Source: Paenactinomyces guangxiensis (GTDB lineage Bacteria; Bacillota; Bacilli; Thermoactinomycetales; Thermoactinomycetaceae). Taken from it: a DNA stretch of 64,000 bases. This document shows positions 9,001-17,369 of the stretch, piece by piece (position 1 is the stretch's first letter; the number at the start of each line of letters is the position of its first letter). Below the pieces are notes generated by a model. The model searched no databases and was not told the DNA's origin. It saw only the letters and a program-made list of their open reading frames with translations. Both the position numbers and the translations under genes were made by a program. The stretch covers positions 1 through 64,000 of the forward strand of contig NZ_JAECVR010000007.1 of the NCBI RefSeq assembly GCF_016055185.1, given 5' to 3'.

Positions 9001-11961
9001 TTATATCGGCAACCGTTTATCCAAGTCCACGTTAAATTGACCGTATGGCGTGATATGGTTATAAATCAGTGGGGTTAGCGCACGCAGATCCTCGGTTGTC
9101 AGATGGTTGATCCATCCTTTTTCCTTAATGATGTTCTGTATTTTGAGGGTGTTGATGTAGACTAAGCAATTTTGTAACAGGCTAAGGCTCAACACAGCAA
9201 TTTCTTGTTCACCCACTTGGTTCTTTTGAATTTCCCCGTTCCGGCCAAAGAAGATAAAGCTGTTGGCTGAGTTCCAGTTCTCAACCACATTCAACCCCTC
9301 ATGGATCTCGCGTCGGATTTCCTCATACTGTAGGTACTCGCACAAGAAGATTGTTTTGATAACACGCCCCAACTCACTCAAAGCCTTGTAAACCGGATGG
9401 GTCCGGTTCTTACTGAAGCGCTTGAGAATTGCCTCCGTCTCTGCCGTGTTAAATCGCAAGGCAGCGGCGTATTTCACCATTTGGTCGTATTGCTGACGGA
9501 TCAGATCCCAGTTGATTGGATTCTTGGCGAGTACCGATTGCAAATTCGGATACACATCTGCCATGCCGTGATCGGGCTTATACAGTTTCTGTGAGCCGAT
9601 ATTTTTGAATCGGGGCATCAATTTAAAGCCGAGTAAATGACAAAAGGCAAAGCCGACTTCGCTTTGGCCATGCGTGTCTACATAATTGCGATCGACTTCT
9701 TTTTCGGTGGCGTGCTGGAGCAGTCCTTTAATCATGGCAGCCACTTCAGAAGATGTGCAGGTCTTTAGTTGTGAGTGGATACAAACAGACTTATTTTCAA
9801 CGTGCCAATAAATCATGACTCCGGGCCCTCCGCGATAGCGGGGATGCCATTCGGTCATGAGGTTTTGATCCCATGCGCCGAACTTTTTGGAGTCTGATGC
9901 GCAAGATGTGGTAGCTTTCCCCCACACTTCGGCTACTCGTTCCTTTAAAATGGCATTTACGACCTTAATATTAGCCGCCTTCAAGTTTTCGGGATGGATA
10001 AACTTACGTTTAATATAAAGCAAGTTATCATAGGTTACATCGGTATTGCCAGTGGCCATTCGCTTCAAACCCATATTGGTACCTAATCCATAAAGGGCAA
10101 GAAGCAAACGTTTTTGGATTTCTGGACGATTTAGGCGCTCATGTGTGGCCAAGGACTGAAAAACATCTGTAAACCCTACACGAAGGTCAGCTTCCTTGAA
10201 AATATCAATTAATTCAATCATCCACCACCGGTTGGCAATCTCTCTTTTTAACTGAGTCAAGCGTTCTGGCTCTTGCTGTGGTTCTAATGGTGTGACCGAA
10301 ATCCATCCGCCCTTGTGGTTACTGATTTTTACTTTTGGATTTTCTGGGATATTTTTATTCAATTGGTCCAATGCGCGATGCAATGACTGTTTGAGATCGT
10401 TGATGACAGAATCTACATCGAGCTTTAGCCCAAGGGATTCATAATACTCTTCTCTCCGTTCCTCAAAATCGGCCGGCAAATCCTCGTCAGGATTCCTGTA
10501 ACGATCGGCCCCCACTACCCAAATTTCCTTGCATTTGAGTTTTTCCCGCAGGGAATAAAGAACGGAAATTTCGTAATTCGTACGATTAATACGCAAATCG
10601 CCGTTCTTATCTGTTTCCAGTACTACTTTCTTAAACTTGGGTGGAATTACATCACCAATCGGTACATCATCGTCCACAGCGAAATACTGTTGTTTGGAGT
10701 CAATGTGTTTTTTAATTACGTCCAATGCTTTAATGATTGGCTGATATTCTAAATTGTTTGACCGAAAATCAAGAATCTTGAGAAGTTCTCTGATTGCGGT
10801 TCGATAAGAACTCCTATAAGAACTACGCATTCGATAATAGACCTTCTCACGATAAACCTCTTTATTGTGCTTCAACTCCCGTAAAAGATTTCGCAACGTG
10901 TCTTCATCTGATACCGATGAGATGACATCTTTAACTACACCATCCATATGTTCAAACAGGGCTTCTAACAAGGAAGCCAGGATATTGTTTTTCCCACGAA
11001 CCTTTTTGATCTCCTGCAACAACTCACGGTCAACTCTTTTTTCTGCTTGAGCGTTAATGGAGTGAACTATACTAATGAGCAGTTCCACTAAGGCATCAGT
11101 AATTTCACGTGAGCGAGACCAAAAGAAGGCTGCCAAAAGAGTGTAGCGTATCTCCGGCGGATGCCGCCGAATCTCAGTCAACCTTTCTGAGACGACACGC
11201 AAACGATATTTCCTTAGAATTTTAGGTTGAACGTGCTTGAAAAGATCGTCGGGTAATTCCAGCATGCGCAATTCCTTGAGTTTCTTGATTTCTTCTTCTA
11301 AACTCTTTCTGCTGGCGCGGCCAGGGCTCATATTGATCTTACGAAAGGTCATCCGATCCGGATCGCCGGCTCCTTGCTCTTCTGTATCCTCATGATCTGC
11401 GTTTATCCAGTCATCAATGGTTGCATCCATTCGAGAAATAGATGTAGGAGAAAGACGTTGGAACGTTTGGGCGAAAAAATCCTGTTCATGCTGATGTAGT
11501 GCTGAACGCACAAGTGTCTCTATTGTGTTATCAACAGGGGGTTCAATCTTTCGCTGCCTAAGTTCGTCATAAACGCGTTCTTTTAATACTTCAATGTCGT
11601 GAATATGGCTTAACACCTTATCCTTGAGCCATTGTGAGATGGCTTGGAGATCGTTCGCAGTGTGATCACGAAAACCGAAGTACTTCCGGATTTGAACACG
11701 ATGACGCTTAATCGATCTGCCTGTCCATGAATATTGGTAAAATTGATCGGTGGTTGTTCGTAACTGTTTAGCCAGAAACTCGATCATTGGTATAGGTATG
11801 TCTTCAGCACGTTCAGGAAATCGGGCTTCGTTTTGGAAGTATTTGAACAAAACAGCGAAGCCTAATTGTGATTCTCGATTCTTTTCTTCAACCAGTTGTC
11901 TTTCTGGAGGCAATAAAGTAAAGTGTTCAATGAGTTCTTCCTTGGTCCACTGTTGCTTCAT
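9001..11961 (-). CDS. tnpA: Tn3-family transposase of TnB
   Basis: The 986-aa transposase has the normal length for the family. It has an N-terminal DUF4158-type region (about 1-170) and a C-terminal DDE catalytic domain. Visible acidic contexts are [21 protein letters not shown] and [12 protein letters not shown]. It acts on the 64-bp ends at 5814 and 13111 by replicative transposition. ATG 11961 is chosen because it aligns with the GTG start of the TnA homologue; an in-frame TTG at 11982 is possible. It is closely related to the frameshifted TnA copy over its whole length, yet the terminal repeats of the two elements differ. The stop overlaps no other gene, but a GGAGGGG site follows at once. 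Confidence 0.95.
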   Translation of the reverse strand: MKQQWTKEELIEHFTLLPPERQLVEEKNRESQLGFAVLFKYFQNEARFPERAEDIPIPMIEFLAKQLRTTTDQFYQYSWTGRSIKRHRVQIRKYFGFRDHTANDLQAISQWLKDKVLSHIHDIEVLKERVYDELRQRKIEPPVDNTIETLVRSALHQHEQDFFAQTFQRLSPTSISRMDATIDDWINADHEDTEEQGAGDPDRMTFRKINMSPGRASRKSLEEEIKKLKELRMLELPDDLFKHVQPKILRKYRLRVVSERLTEIRRHPPEIRYTLLAAFFWSRSREITDALVELLISIVHSINAQAEKRVDRELLQEIKKVRGKNNILASLLEALFEHMDGVVKDVISSVSDEDTLRNLLRELKHNKEVYREKVYYRMRSSYRSSYRTAIRELLKILDFRSNNLEYQPIIKALDVIKKHIDSKQQYFAVDDDVPIGDVIPPKFKKVVLETDKNGDLRINRTNYEISVLYSLREKLKCKEIWVVGADRYRNPDEDLPADFEERREEYYESLGLKLDVDSVINDLKQSLHRALDQLNKNIPENPKVKISNHKGGWISVTPLEPQQEPERLTQLKREIANRWWMIELIDIFKEADLRVGFTDVFQSLATHERLNRPEIQKRLLLALYGLGTNMGLKRMATGNTDVTYDNLLYIKRKFIHPENLKAANIKVVNAILKERVAEVWGKATTSCASDSKKFGAWDQNLMTEWHPRYRGGPGVMIYWHVENKSVCIHSQLKTCTSSEVAAMIKGLLQHATEKEVDRNYVDTHGQSEVGFAFCHLLGFKLMPRFKNIGSQKLYKPDHGMADVYPNLQSVLAKNPINWDLIRQQYDQMVKYAAALRFNTAETEAILKRFSKNRTHPVYKALSELGRVIKTIFLCEYLQYEEIRREIHEGLNVVENWNSANSFIFFGRNGEIQKNQVGEQEIAVLSLSLLQNCLVYINTLKIQNIIKEKGWINHLTTEDLRALTPLIYNHITPYGQFNVDLDKRLPI

Positions 11962-12190
11962 CTTTGATGACAACCCTTTCAAAAGTTCCTAGAATCACTA
12001 GAGTCGGTACTTTTCTATTTATCTGAGTATAATGAGCATTAATTTCTCGGGCAAGGACAACAGCCAAATAAGGGAAGTTACAAAACAAAAACAAAATTCG
12101 GAACAATCACGAAATGAATACCCGTGTCCATTTTCTTGGCCCCGTACAGCGTCTGTAAAGGGGCACTTGAAAAAAGAGGGGATCCTTTAA

Positions 12191-12988
12191 ATGATAAATG
12201 TTAGATTTTACGGAAAAGAACCATTTCAAATCGCTGTAATTCATGGTGGACCTGGAGCACCGGGTACTGTTGCTGCAATTGCAAGGGAGTTATCAAAAGA
12301 ATATGGGGTAATGGAACCAATCCAAACAAAAACATCGCTCGAAGGACAAGTTTTTGAATTATGCGAAGTCGTAAGGAACTTTGGAGAGTTACCAATAACA
12401 TTAATCGGACATTCATGGGGAGCGTGGTTAGCATTTATTTTTGCAGCAAGATATCCATCTTTAGTTAAGAAATTGATCCTTGTTGGCAGTGGCCCTTTTG
12501 AAATAAGATATGTTAAAGACTTAGAGAAAAATAGATTAGGACGTCTGAACACGGAAGAAAAGGAAGAATTTTTTTCTTTGATCACCAGTCTAAATTCTCC
12601 AAGTACCAATGAAAAAGATAAAGTTCTTGCTCGACTTGGTAAACTTGTATCAAAAACGGATAATTACCACCCAATCGAAATTAAAACAGATAAACAGGAT
12701 ACAATCCAAGTTCAGAGTGACATGTTTCAAGCAGTTTGGAGTGAAGCATCAAAATTAAGACAAACTGGATATCTTTTGGAACTAGGGAGAAAAATCAATT
12801 GTCCTGTGGTTGCTATACATGGGGACTATGATCCACATCCTGCAGAGGGAGTGAAGATACCTTTAGAACAGGTGTTAAATGATTTTCGATTTTACTTATT
12901 AAAAAAATGTGGGCATTCCCCTTGGAAAGAAAAATATGCCAAAGACTCCTTTTATCGGTTAATAATAGAAGAAATAAAGGGAATATGA
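12191..12988 (+). CDS. Alpha/beta hydrolase, proline-iminopeptidase-like
   Basis: The 265-aa cytoplasmic alpha/beta hydrolase has HGGPG (18-22) as the oxyanion motif. The nucleophile is S75 in GHSWG, the acid is probably in GDYDPHP, and the base is the His of CGHSPW. HGGPG is typical of prolyl aminopeptidases and some esterases; the substrate here is unknown. GGGGATCC precedes the ATG. Its stop codon (12986-12988) lies within a 3' remnant of the XerD-like recombinase that adjoins the right end of TnB, so the gene was joined on at that point. It is A+T-richer than the nearby tnpA. It is cargo with the MFS gene, perhaps for detoxification. Confidence 0.8.
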   Translation: MINVRFYGKEPFQIAVIHGGPGAPGTVAAIARELSKEYGVMEPIQTKTSLEGQVFELCEVVRNFGELPITLIGHSWGAWLAFIFAARYPSLVKKLILVGSGPFEIRYVKDLEKNRLGRLNTEEKEEFFSLITSLNSPSTNEKDKVLARLGKLVSKTDNYHPIEIKTDKQDTIQVQSDMFQAVWSEASKLRQTGYLLELGRKINCPVVAIHGDYDPHPAEGVKIPLEQVLNDFRFYLLKKCGHSPWKEKYAKDSFYRLIIEEIKGI

Positions 12989-13016
12989 ACGTGTCATCCA
13001 CGATTTTCCTGTATAA
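12984..13016 (+). pseudogene. XerD-like recombinase 3' end (right end of TnB)
   Basis: The frame reads YERVIHDFPV then a stop, a typical end for the same small integrase family. The left end carries YERVI followed by a frameshifted tail in the mirror position. So both ends of TnB keep the recombinase 3' end next to the terminal repeat. Confidence 0.6.
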
Positions 13017-13047
13017 ACGCGAAATGACTTGAGTCCCCTAAGTGGTT

Positions 13048-13111
13048 CCTCAAGTCATTTTCCATTTCTTGGGCAGATGGCACCAAATTCGCCGGATGCT
13101 ACCTCCACCCC
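13048..13111 (-). repeat. TnB right terminal inverted repeat, 64 bp
   Basis: This is the partner of 5814-5877 with two mismatches. The inner hairpin arms (13023-13033 and 13049-13059) are identical to those at the left end, while the loop between them is different. Target copy TTACA follows at 13112-13116. Confidence 0.95.
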
Positions 13112-13684
13112 TTACAGTCGTCCTTTACGTGATCGAGCCATTGTTTTTGTCCTCCTTTCCACAGGCCTTCGTCGTCAAGAATTGGTTGACTTGGATTTGG
13201 TCAACTCTATCCCAACACACCTGAACAACTGAAAAATGTCCGTCGAGCTAGGATTCAGCGGGTTAAGGGGAAAGGAAATACGGAACGAACGGTGTTTCTG
13301 TCTGTGGATGCCCGCTTAGCGTTGGCTGATTACCTGGAAAAAGAGCGTGAACAGGATGTAACTCTTGAAACTAAAGCCCTTTTCTTAAGTGCAAAGGGAC
13401 TACCTGCTCGTAAGCCCGATGGCAGGCTTTCTCCACGGTCGATCAATGGGATACTGGACCAGATTGGGCGTTGGCATGACGCAGAGGTACCCGATCCAAT
13501 ACGAAAGATTTCGCCCCTGCGTCCTCATGATCTTCGGCATACCTTCGCCTTTCGATTAGCTCAAGAAACGGGTGCAGACGCTTATGAACTAGAACGTCGC
13601 CTTGGCCATCGGTCCCAACGATACATACAGCGTTACACGAATCCACCCGAGGAGTTGGCAGCCCAATATGTAGAAGAGTTTTAA
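13112..13684 (+). pseudogene. TnA tyrosine recombinase, 3' part (interrupted, frameshifted)
   Basis: This is the catalytic domain continuing from 5813. Positions 13112-13116 are the duplicated TTACA. It keeps the catalytic Arg (TGLRRQEL), HDLRHTF, His in LGHRSQ and Tyr in QRYTNPPE. A second lesion is a one-base loss near 13199-13202: LVDLDLV runs to a stop at about 13230, while the correct frame continues QLYPNTPEQLKNVRRARIQR. The stop at 13682-13684 is 1 nt from the terminal repeat. Even precise loss of TnB would therefore not restore the gene. Confidence 0.9.
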
Positions 13685-13685
13685 G

Positions 13686-13764
13686 AAAAAAAGCCCTCAA
13701 TTGAGGGTTTTACTTTTTATGGAATCTACTTTGCCCCTGGTGACAGCTTCGCTGGTATTACCCC
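13686..13764 (-). repeat. TnA right terminal inverted repeat, 79 bp
   Basis: This is the partner of 415-493. It begins 1 nt after the stop codon of the recombinase gene (13682-13684). Its CCCTCAATTGAGGG hairpin with flanking A and T runs would terminate that gene and would also stop transcripts entering from the right. Confidence 0.95.
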
Positions 13765-13823
13765 TCTTTGGCTTCTTGGATCACTTGCTGTTGGAACTCG
13801 ATCGTAAACCATCTCCGTTGCAT
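13765..13823 (-). pseudogene. IS3-family orfA N-terminal stub
   Basis: The minus strand reads MQRRWFTIEFQQQVIQEAKE from ATG 13823, preceded by GGAGGGG, and stops abruptly at the right end of TnA. The pattern is that of IS3-type OrfA (helix-turn-helix start). The rest is not found beyond the left end of TnA, so flanking DNA has been lost. Nothing else recognisable lies between 13824 and 14079. Confidence 0.6.
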
Positions 13824-14079
13824 AAAAAATCCCCTCCATTGATTCTTCATCTAGCTTACTACGTTAAGTAACCTAGACTCAAATCTAATTTCGGGGCTTA
13901 AGAGGTAGGAGCAGGTATGAGTGACAGACAGTTGTCCTTATCTAATAATGGAATTGTAAGTTTATCATTGAGATACTTATCTTCCATAGCTTCTATTGTT
14001 TGTATGCCAAGGTTTCTGATACCCACCCCTTTCTTATCAGTAGATTTTTTCGATTATGCTTGGTATGTCTTGTTCCCGT

Positions 14080-14919
14080 TTACTCGCCGCGAATCACACG
14101 AAAACCTTGATCGGGGCCAATGCCACTCGCCTCGAACTTGCCCCGAAAAGATATCTCGTTATTGCTGACATCGCCGATCCAACCGCCGCCCTTCACAACC
14201 CGGAAAGAACCGCTATTACTATCCAAGTCTCCGTACCAGTTCCAGCACCATTCCCTTACATTACCTGACATATCGTAAAGTCCTAACTCGTTGGGTTTCT
14301 TGACACCGATAGATTTTGTTTTATTATTGTTGTTTTCTATGATAGACCAGTTCCAGTCTCCTGATAAGTATTTATCTCCAGCGTTTCTCCAATACCATGC
14401 TACTTCATCTGCATTATTGCTTCCGCTGTATGTGTAACTCTTGCTCATCTGACCTCCACCTGCAGCATATTCCCACTCCGCTTCTGTCGGCAATCGGTAA
14501 CCATTAGCTCCCACATTGATCGTTACTGTCCATTTTATATTATCGTATTCACTCTTATTATTCGGGTCTATTTTATTCTTGTCTATATTGTAATACGGTT
14601 TTAATCCCTCTTTTATACTCCTTTTATTACAGTACTCAACAACGTCATACCAGCTTACCATTTCTACCGGCAAATTGTCGCCTTTGAATTTTGAGGGATT
14701 ACTTCCCATTATCTCATTCCACTCTTTCTGAGTTACCTCATATTTGCCGATATAAAAGTCCGATATTGTTACACTTTTTCCATAGTAGTTGGACTTTGTG
14801 TTCGTAAAAGTCCCGCCTTTGACTAATACAAAGTTATCATTCTTTTCAGGCTTTTCTTGCGAACAAGCGCAGACAACAAATATTATTGCCATTAAAAGGA
14901 AAATTAATAGCTTTCTCAT
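14080..14919 (-). CDS. FGE-sulfatase/SUMF1-fold lipoprotein
   Basis: The 279-aa protein has a lipoprotein signal peptide (MRKLLIFLLMAIIFVVCACS, Cys at 17 or 19). One formylglycine-generating-enzyme type domain follows (about 30-279). Typical pieces are GGTFTN, DFYIGKYEVTQKEW, NLPVEMVSWYDVVEYCN, YRLPTEAEWEYAAGGG, YDMSGNVREWCWNW and the final DQGFRVIRGE. The catalytic Cys pair of true formylglycine enzymes is not evident, so it is more likely a secreted binding or unknown-function member. ATG 14919 follows AAGGAGATATAT. It is clearly A+T-rich beside its neighbours, lies between mobile remnants and is probably acquired. Confidence 0.75.
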   Translation of the reverse strand: MRKLLIFLLMAIIFVVCACSQEKPEKNDNFVLVKGGTFTNTKSNYYGKSVTISDFYIGKYEVTQKEWNEIMGSNPSKFKGDNLPVEMVSWYDVVEYCNKRSIKEGLKPYYNIDKNKIDPNNKSEYDNIKWTVTINVGANGYRLPTEAEWEYAAGGGQMSKSYTYSGSNNADEVAWYWRNAGDKYLSGDWNWSIIENNNNKTKSIGVKKPNELGLYDMSGNVREWCWNWYGDLDSNSGSFRVVKGGGWIGDVSNNEISFRGKFEASGIGPDQGFRVIRGE

Positions 14920-14939
14920 TGATATATCTCCTTTAAACT

Positions 14940-15857
14940 GATAGGAAAAGTTATAGGCCGTGACGGCCTACAACTCGCCTCTTGGGGCGAAAGCCATAAC
15001 TACTTTCGGAAAAGTCGGGGTCAAACAGAGGAGTCAGAATTTGAGCAATTGCTTGTTGAATGAAACGATCAAGCACGGTAGGAATACCTAATAACCGAAC
15101 GCCACCGTTCGGTTTCGGGATTTCGACTCGTCGGACTGGCATCGGCTTATAGGTTCCATCTTCGATGGAAGCACGAATAGAAGTCCAATGGGTTCGGATG
15201 TGCTCTCATCCCATCCACTCCATGACTTCCTTTATTTTTCTCCACTTGGTGGAGTGCTTTTCGAAGATTCTCCCGTGACAACAATTGTTCCATTATAGAT
15301 ATACCTTCCTCGTAAGCGTATCGGTCTATTTGTGCCATTCTTTACTCCACCCTCTTGAAGTCCTCCGTGGATTCACCACTTCCTCCTGCAAGTAAGTCCT
15401 GTACGGATTGTCTGTCTCATCATAAAGAATGAACGCCTAGTGATTCGCTTTTCCTAAGTGTTCAACAGTGTTCAACCCTTCCCTGTTCGAGCGTCCTCTA
15501 CTTAGGTACTATGGTATCTGCTGACTTCTGGCTGTTCAGTTTCTCCTTTCGAAGAAGGTTACCATGAGTGCATGGCGTACCAGCCAGATATCCCCAGGTA
15601 AGACATGATCTTCCTCTCCATCTATCTGCTTCATTTACTCTCATTCGCCTTCGGCAGTAAGGACTTTGTCTTGGTATGCAGACTCATCCAACAAATGCTA
15701 GCCTCATATGAAGTTCGTGTTCCTCAGACCGGAGGTTTGCCGCCGACTTCCTTCAGATTCCACCTCGCGGTGGACACCCTTGTCTTAAGCTAATAGCTAC
15801 TACTACCTTCACTATTCGGGACTTGAACCCTATAGATCATGCCCATGCTGGGCGCAC
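14940..15857 (-). ncRNA. Group IIC intron, 5' part
   Basis: On the minus strand the intron begins at 15857 with GTGCGCCCAGCATGGGC and continues CTATAGGGTTCAAGTCCCG. It holds segments such as AAGGGTGTCC, GGTCTGAGGAACACGAACTT and GATGAGTCTGCATA. These match, from memory, the layout of the Oceanobacillus iheyensis group IIC intron domain I. A truncated reverse transcriptase frame follows. Domains V and VI are absent here; a candidate 3' end in the same orientation lies at 240-414. The 5' boundary is directly downstream of a terminator-like hairpin, the normal target for this intron class. Confidence 0.8.
14951..15338 (-). pseudogene. Group II intron reverse transcriptase, truncated and frameshifted
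   Basis: The start MAQIDRYAYEEGISIMEQLL is preceded by GAGGGTGG. The frame slips near 15205: GVDGM continues as HIRTHWTSIRASIEDGTYKP in another frame, then VRRVEIPKPNGGVRLLGIPT and SSYGFRPKR. Only about the first 130 of some 420 residues remain, so the palm catalytic motif (YADD) and the maturase domain are gone. It cannot be active. Confidence 0.85.
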
Positions 15858-15863
15858 ATACAT

Positions 15864-15894
15864 AAGGCCGCCGGCTATGAGACCGGCAGGCCTT
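15864..15894 (-). terminator. Terminator of the xylanase gene and intron target
   Basis: AAGGCCGCCGG (15864-15874) pairs with CCGGC, bulged A, GGCCTT (15883-15894). On the minus strand the stem is followed by ATGTAT and then the intron start at 15857. Group IIC introns favour this position. Confidence 0.65.
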
Positions 15895-15977
15895 AGCAAT
15901 ATCAATGATGAAAGGACTTTCTCAATATTCCGGAAATTGTCCGGTGCCCGTCAGTTGCCCTGCTTGCAGTTGACCTG

Positions 15978-16610
15978 TTACCACACCGTTACGTTAGAAC
16001 TCCCACTACTTTGATATCCCTCTGTCGCTAACACCTGGTAAGCCCAACTACTCCCCAGATTCATTCCTTTACTCCTCCATGCGTTAACGTGGTTGCTAAA
16101 AGTGATAGCGACGTTGCTCCCGGTCGCTCTCTTCGACTGTCGGACACTCCAGAACTGTTGGAAAGTTTGTGTGCCGTCAATGGAAGGTGCGTTGTATCGC
16201 ATAGTCGTATATATGTCATATGTGCCTCCATCACTGGTCACGGTGCCTTTATGCGTTCCAGTAGGTCTATAAGTGCCCCAGTTATCAACGACGTAATATT
16301 CTATGAGTGAGTTTCTCGTCCACCCATAGAGAGTCAAATACGCATTGCCGGACGGCGCCCAGACGCCGGCATTGTAGTTTATTGTCCTAGATGGTGATCC
16401 GGTAGCCCAGCCTTTACCGACAACAAAATTCCCGCTATTTGTCCATGTAACACTGTAATTGCCACCAGATCCATTGGTAGCATTTACTGTCCCACCACCA
16501 TCGGTCCAATATTGCCAATAGGTGTTTGCACTTGCGGTTTCTGCAAACAAGCTCAAACTCATTGAAGCTGCAATAAATACCATCAAGATTTTCTTATTAA
16601 ACTTAAACAT
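15978..16610 (-). CDS. xynA: Secreted endo-1,4-beta-xylanase, GH11
   Basis: The 210-aa secreted xylanase cuts internal beta-1,4 bonds of xylan. A Sec signal peptide ends near ETASA (about residue 28). A single GH11 jelly-roll domain follows. The nucleophile is E104 (IEYYVV) and the acid/base is E197 (ATEGYQSSG). [15 protein letters not shown] and QFWSVRQ are family motifs. Length matches the 213-aa Bacillus subtilis XynA. AGGAGG lies 9 nt before ATG 16610. A CcpA-type site overlaps the promoter upstream, and a hairpin terminator follows the gene. Confidence 0.95.
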   Translation of the reverse strand: MFKFNKKILMVFIAASMSLSLFAETASANTYWQYWTDGGGTVNATNGSGGNYSVTWTNSGNFVVGKGWATGSPSRTINYNAGVWAPSGNAYLTLYGWTRNSLIEYYVVDNWGTYRPTGTHKGTVTSDGGTYDIYTTMRYNAPSIDGTQTFQQFWSVRQSKRATGSNVAITFSNHVNAWRSKGMNLGSSWAYQVLATEGYQSSGSSNVTVW

Positions 16611-16643
16611 AATTTACCTCCTAAAATATTTTTTTGTCACTAC

Positions 16644-16715
16644 TTACCTACATACTACTTGTCGGTTGTTTCTCTTTGCAGTACATAACTTATCCTGTGT
16701 ATATTCCGTGAACAT
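16644..16715 (-). CDS. Possible leader peptide before xylanase
   Basis: A 23-aa frame (MFTEYTQDKLCTAKRNNRQV, then VCR) lies in the long xylanase leader, with a strong GGGAGGAGGTGA site 7-8 nt upstream. The ribosome binding site is as good as that of xynA itself. No homologue is known to me; it could be chance, a leader peptide or a small protein. Confidence 0.35.
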   Translation of the reverse strand: MFTEYTQDKLCTAKRNNRQVVCR

Positions 16716-16741
16716 CGGACTGTCACCTCCTCCCTAGGTAA

Positions 16742-16764
16742 ATTATAGAATGTAAGCGAATACA
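16742..16764 (-). promoter_or_regulatory. Xylanase promoter -10 with overlapping CcpA (cre) site
   Basis: The minus strand has TATAAT at 16747-16742 upstream of the xylanase leader. On the plus strand, ATGTAAGCGAATACA (16750-16764) fits the cre consensus WTGNAANCGNWNNCW at all fixed positions. It lies in the -10/-35 spacer, where binding would block polymerase. Catabolite repression of a secreted xylanase is expected. The -35 is weak. Confidence 0.65.
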
Positions 16765-16856
16765 TAACACTTGCTTACATTTGAAATGGCATCAATGAAT
16801 CTCACTTTCTCTATCAATAGTATATCACCCGGAACAAAGTTTGTCTATTGGATAAA

Positions 16857-16946
16857 CTAAGATAATTGAGAAAATTCCGATCCGAAGAAAAAATTAAAGA
16901 TTTTCCCACCTAATACTACGATAATTCCAATGAAAATACTAATCAA
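16857..16946 (-). CDS. Small single-helix membrane peptide (29 aa), tentative
   Basis: A TTG start at 16946 with an AAAGGAGGGG site gives MISIFIGIIVVLGGKIFNFF and then FGSEFSQLS. It has one hydrophobic helix and a polar tail. It follows the TauE/SafE remnant on the same strand. No family is recognised. It may be the cut end of a larger gene or a real small protein. Confidence 0.3.
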   Translation of the reverse strand: MISIFIGIIVVLGGKIFNFFFGSEFSQLS

Positions 16947-16995
16947 TAGATGTCCCCTCCTTTGAGAGAAAATATCTCCCATGAGGTTTTCGAGG

Positions 16996-17160
16996 TTAAG
17001 AAAGAAGATCCAACCAGATTTTCACCGATGTAACTATAATGACAATCGATAAAATCACTTGCAACTTTTTTGGTTTTACTTTTTTTCCAGCTGTTGCCCC
17101 CAAAGGAGAGGCAATCGCAATCAGACTGGCAATAACCAAAATGATAGAGGGGAGCAGAAG
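16996..17160 (-). pseudogene. TauE/SafE-type permease, C-terminal remnant
   Basis: The minus strand gives LLLPSIILVIASLIAIASPL, GATAGKKVKPKKLQVILSIV, then VTSVKIWLDLLS and a stop. This is the usual end of a sulfite-exporter TauE/SafE permease. Upstream, the frame seems to slip in an A7 run near 17170 (the other frame has SGAASYLAEANEAKK), and the rest of the gene is missing. Confidence 0.55.
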
Positions 17161-17312
17161 AACTTGACCTGTTTTTTTGCTTCGTTCGCTTCTGCAAGAT
17201 AAGAGGCCGCCCCGGAATAACCCCGGGCTGGCAATCTGTTTTTTCGGTAGATTTTTTAAAAATATAAATTCCGTCTATTCTAAATCTTATTTATTTATTA
17301 TTCTAATTCAAT

Positions 17313-17342
17313 TATAATAGAGTTATAGTACGTCAGCGTACT
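17313..17342 (+). promoter_or_regulatory. Promoter and palindromic operator of the TetR-fadD operon
   Basis: TATAAT (17313-17318) is followed 8 nt later by the palindrome AGTACG-TCAG-CGTACT (17327-17342), at the likely transcription start. The TetR gene starts at 17370. This position suits autorepression by a TetR dimer. It is inferred from sequence only. Confidence 0.55.
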
Positions 17343-17369
17343 ACTTGCAAAGGAAGTGGTTACAAACTG

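Larger units (their letters stand above)
5814..13111. mobile_element. Inner Tn3-family transposon TnB, 7298 bp
   Basis: It is bounded by 64-bp inverted repeats and a perfect 5-bp direct duplication, so this is an intact, fairly recent insertion. Contents in order: C-terminal remnant of a XerD-like recombinase, an 11-6-11 type site, tnpI, MFS efflux gene, convergent terminator, a Tn4430-like terminal repeat, N-terminal remnant of the XerD-like recombinase, intact tnpA (minus strand), and an alpha/beta hydrolase. It disrupts the recombinase of the outer element TnA. Confidence 0.93.
415..13764. mobile_element. Outer Tn3-family transposon TnA
   Basis: The element is bounded by 79-bp inverted repeats that begin GGGGTAATACC. 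Its own content is a frameshifted Tn3 transposase (560-3513), an aromatic amino acid decarboxylase (3682-5100) and a tyrosine recombinase whose two halves lie at 5288-5813 and 13117-13684. A second transposon (5814-13111) sits inside the recombinase gene. Without that insertion and one target copy the element would be about 6.05 kb. The flanking 5-mers differ (AATTT at 410-414, TCTTT at 13765-13769), so there is no target duplication. The flanks themselves are different broken elements, which suggests rearrangement after insertion. Confidence 0.9.

Noticed and set aside
415..13764. The two tnpA genes in opposite orientation could mean one composite transposon.
   Set aside because: Each tnpA has its own pair of matching ends, and the inner element has a clean 5-bp duplication within a gene of the outer one.
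14080..15338. Reverse transcriptase next to an FGE-fold protein could be a diversity-generating retroelement.
   Set aside because: The reverse transcriptase is a truncated group II intron type with the intron RNA around it. No template/variable repeat pair with adenine changes is seen at the 3' end of the FGE gene.
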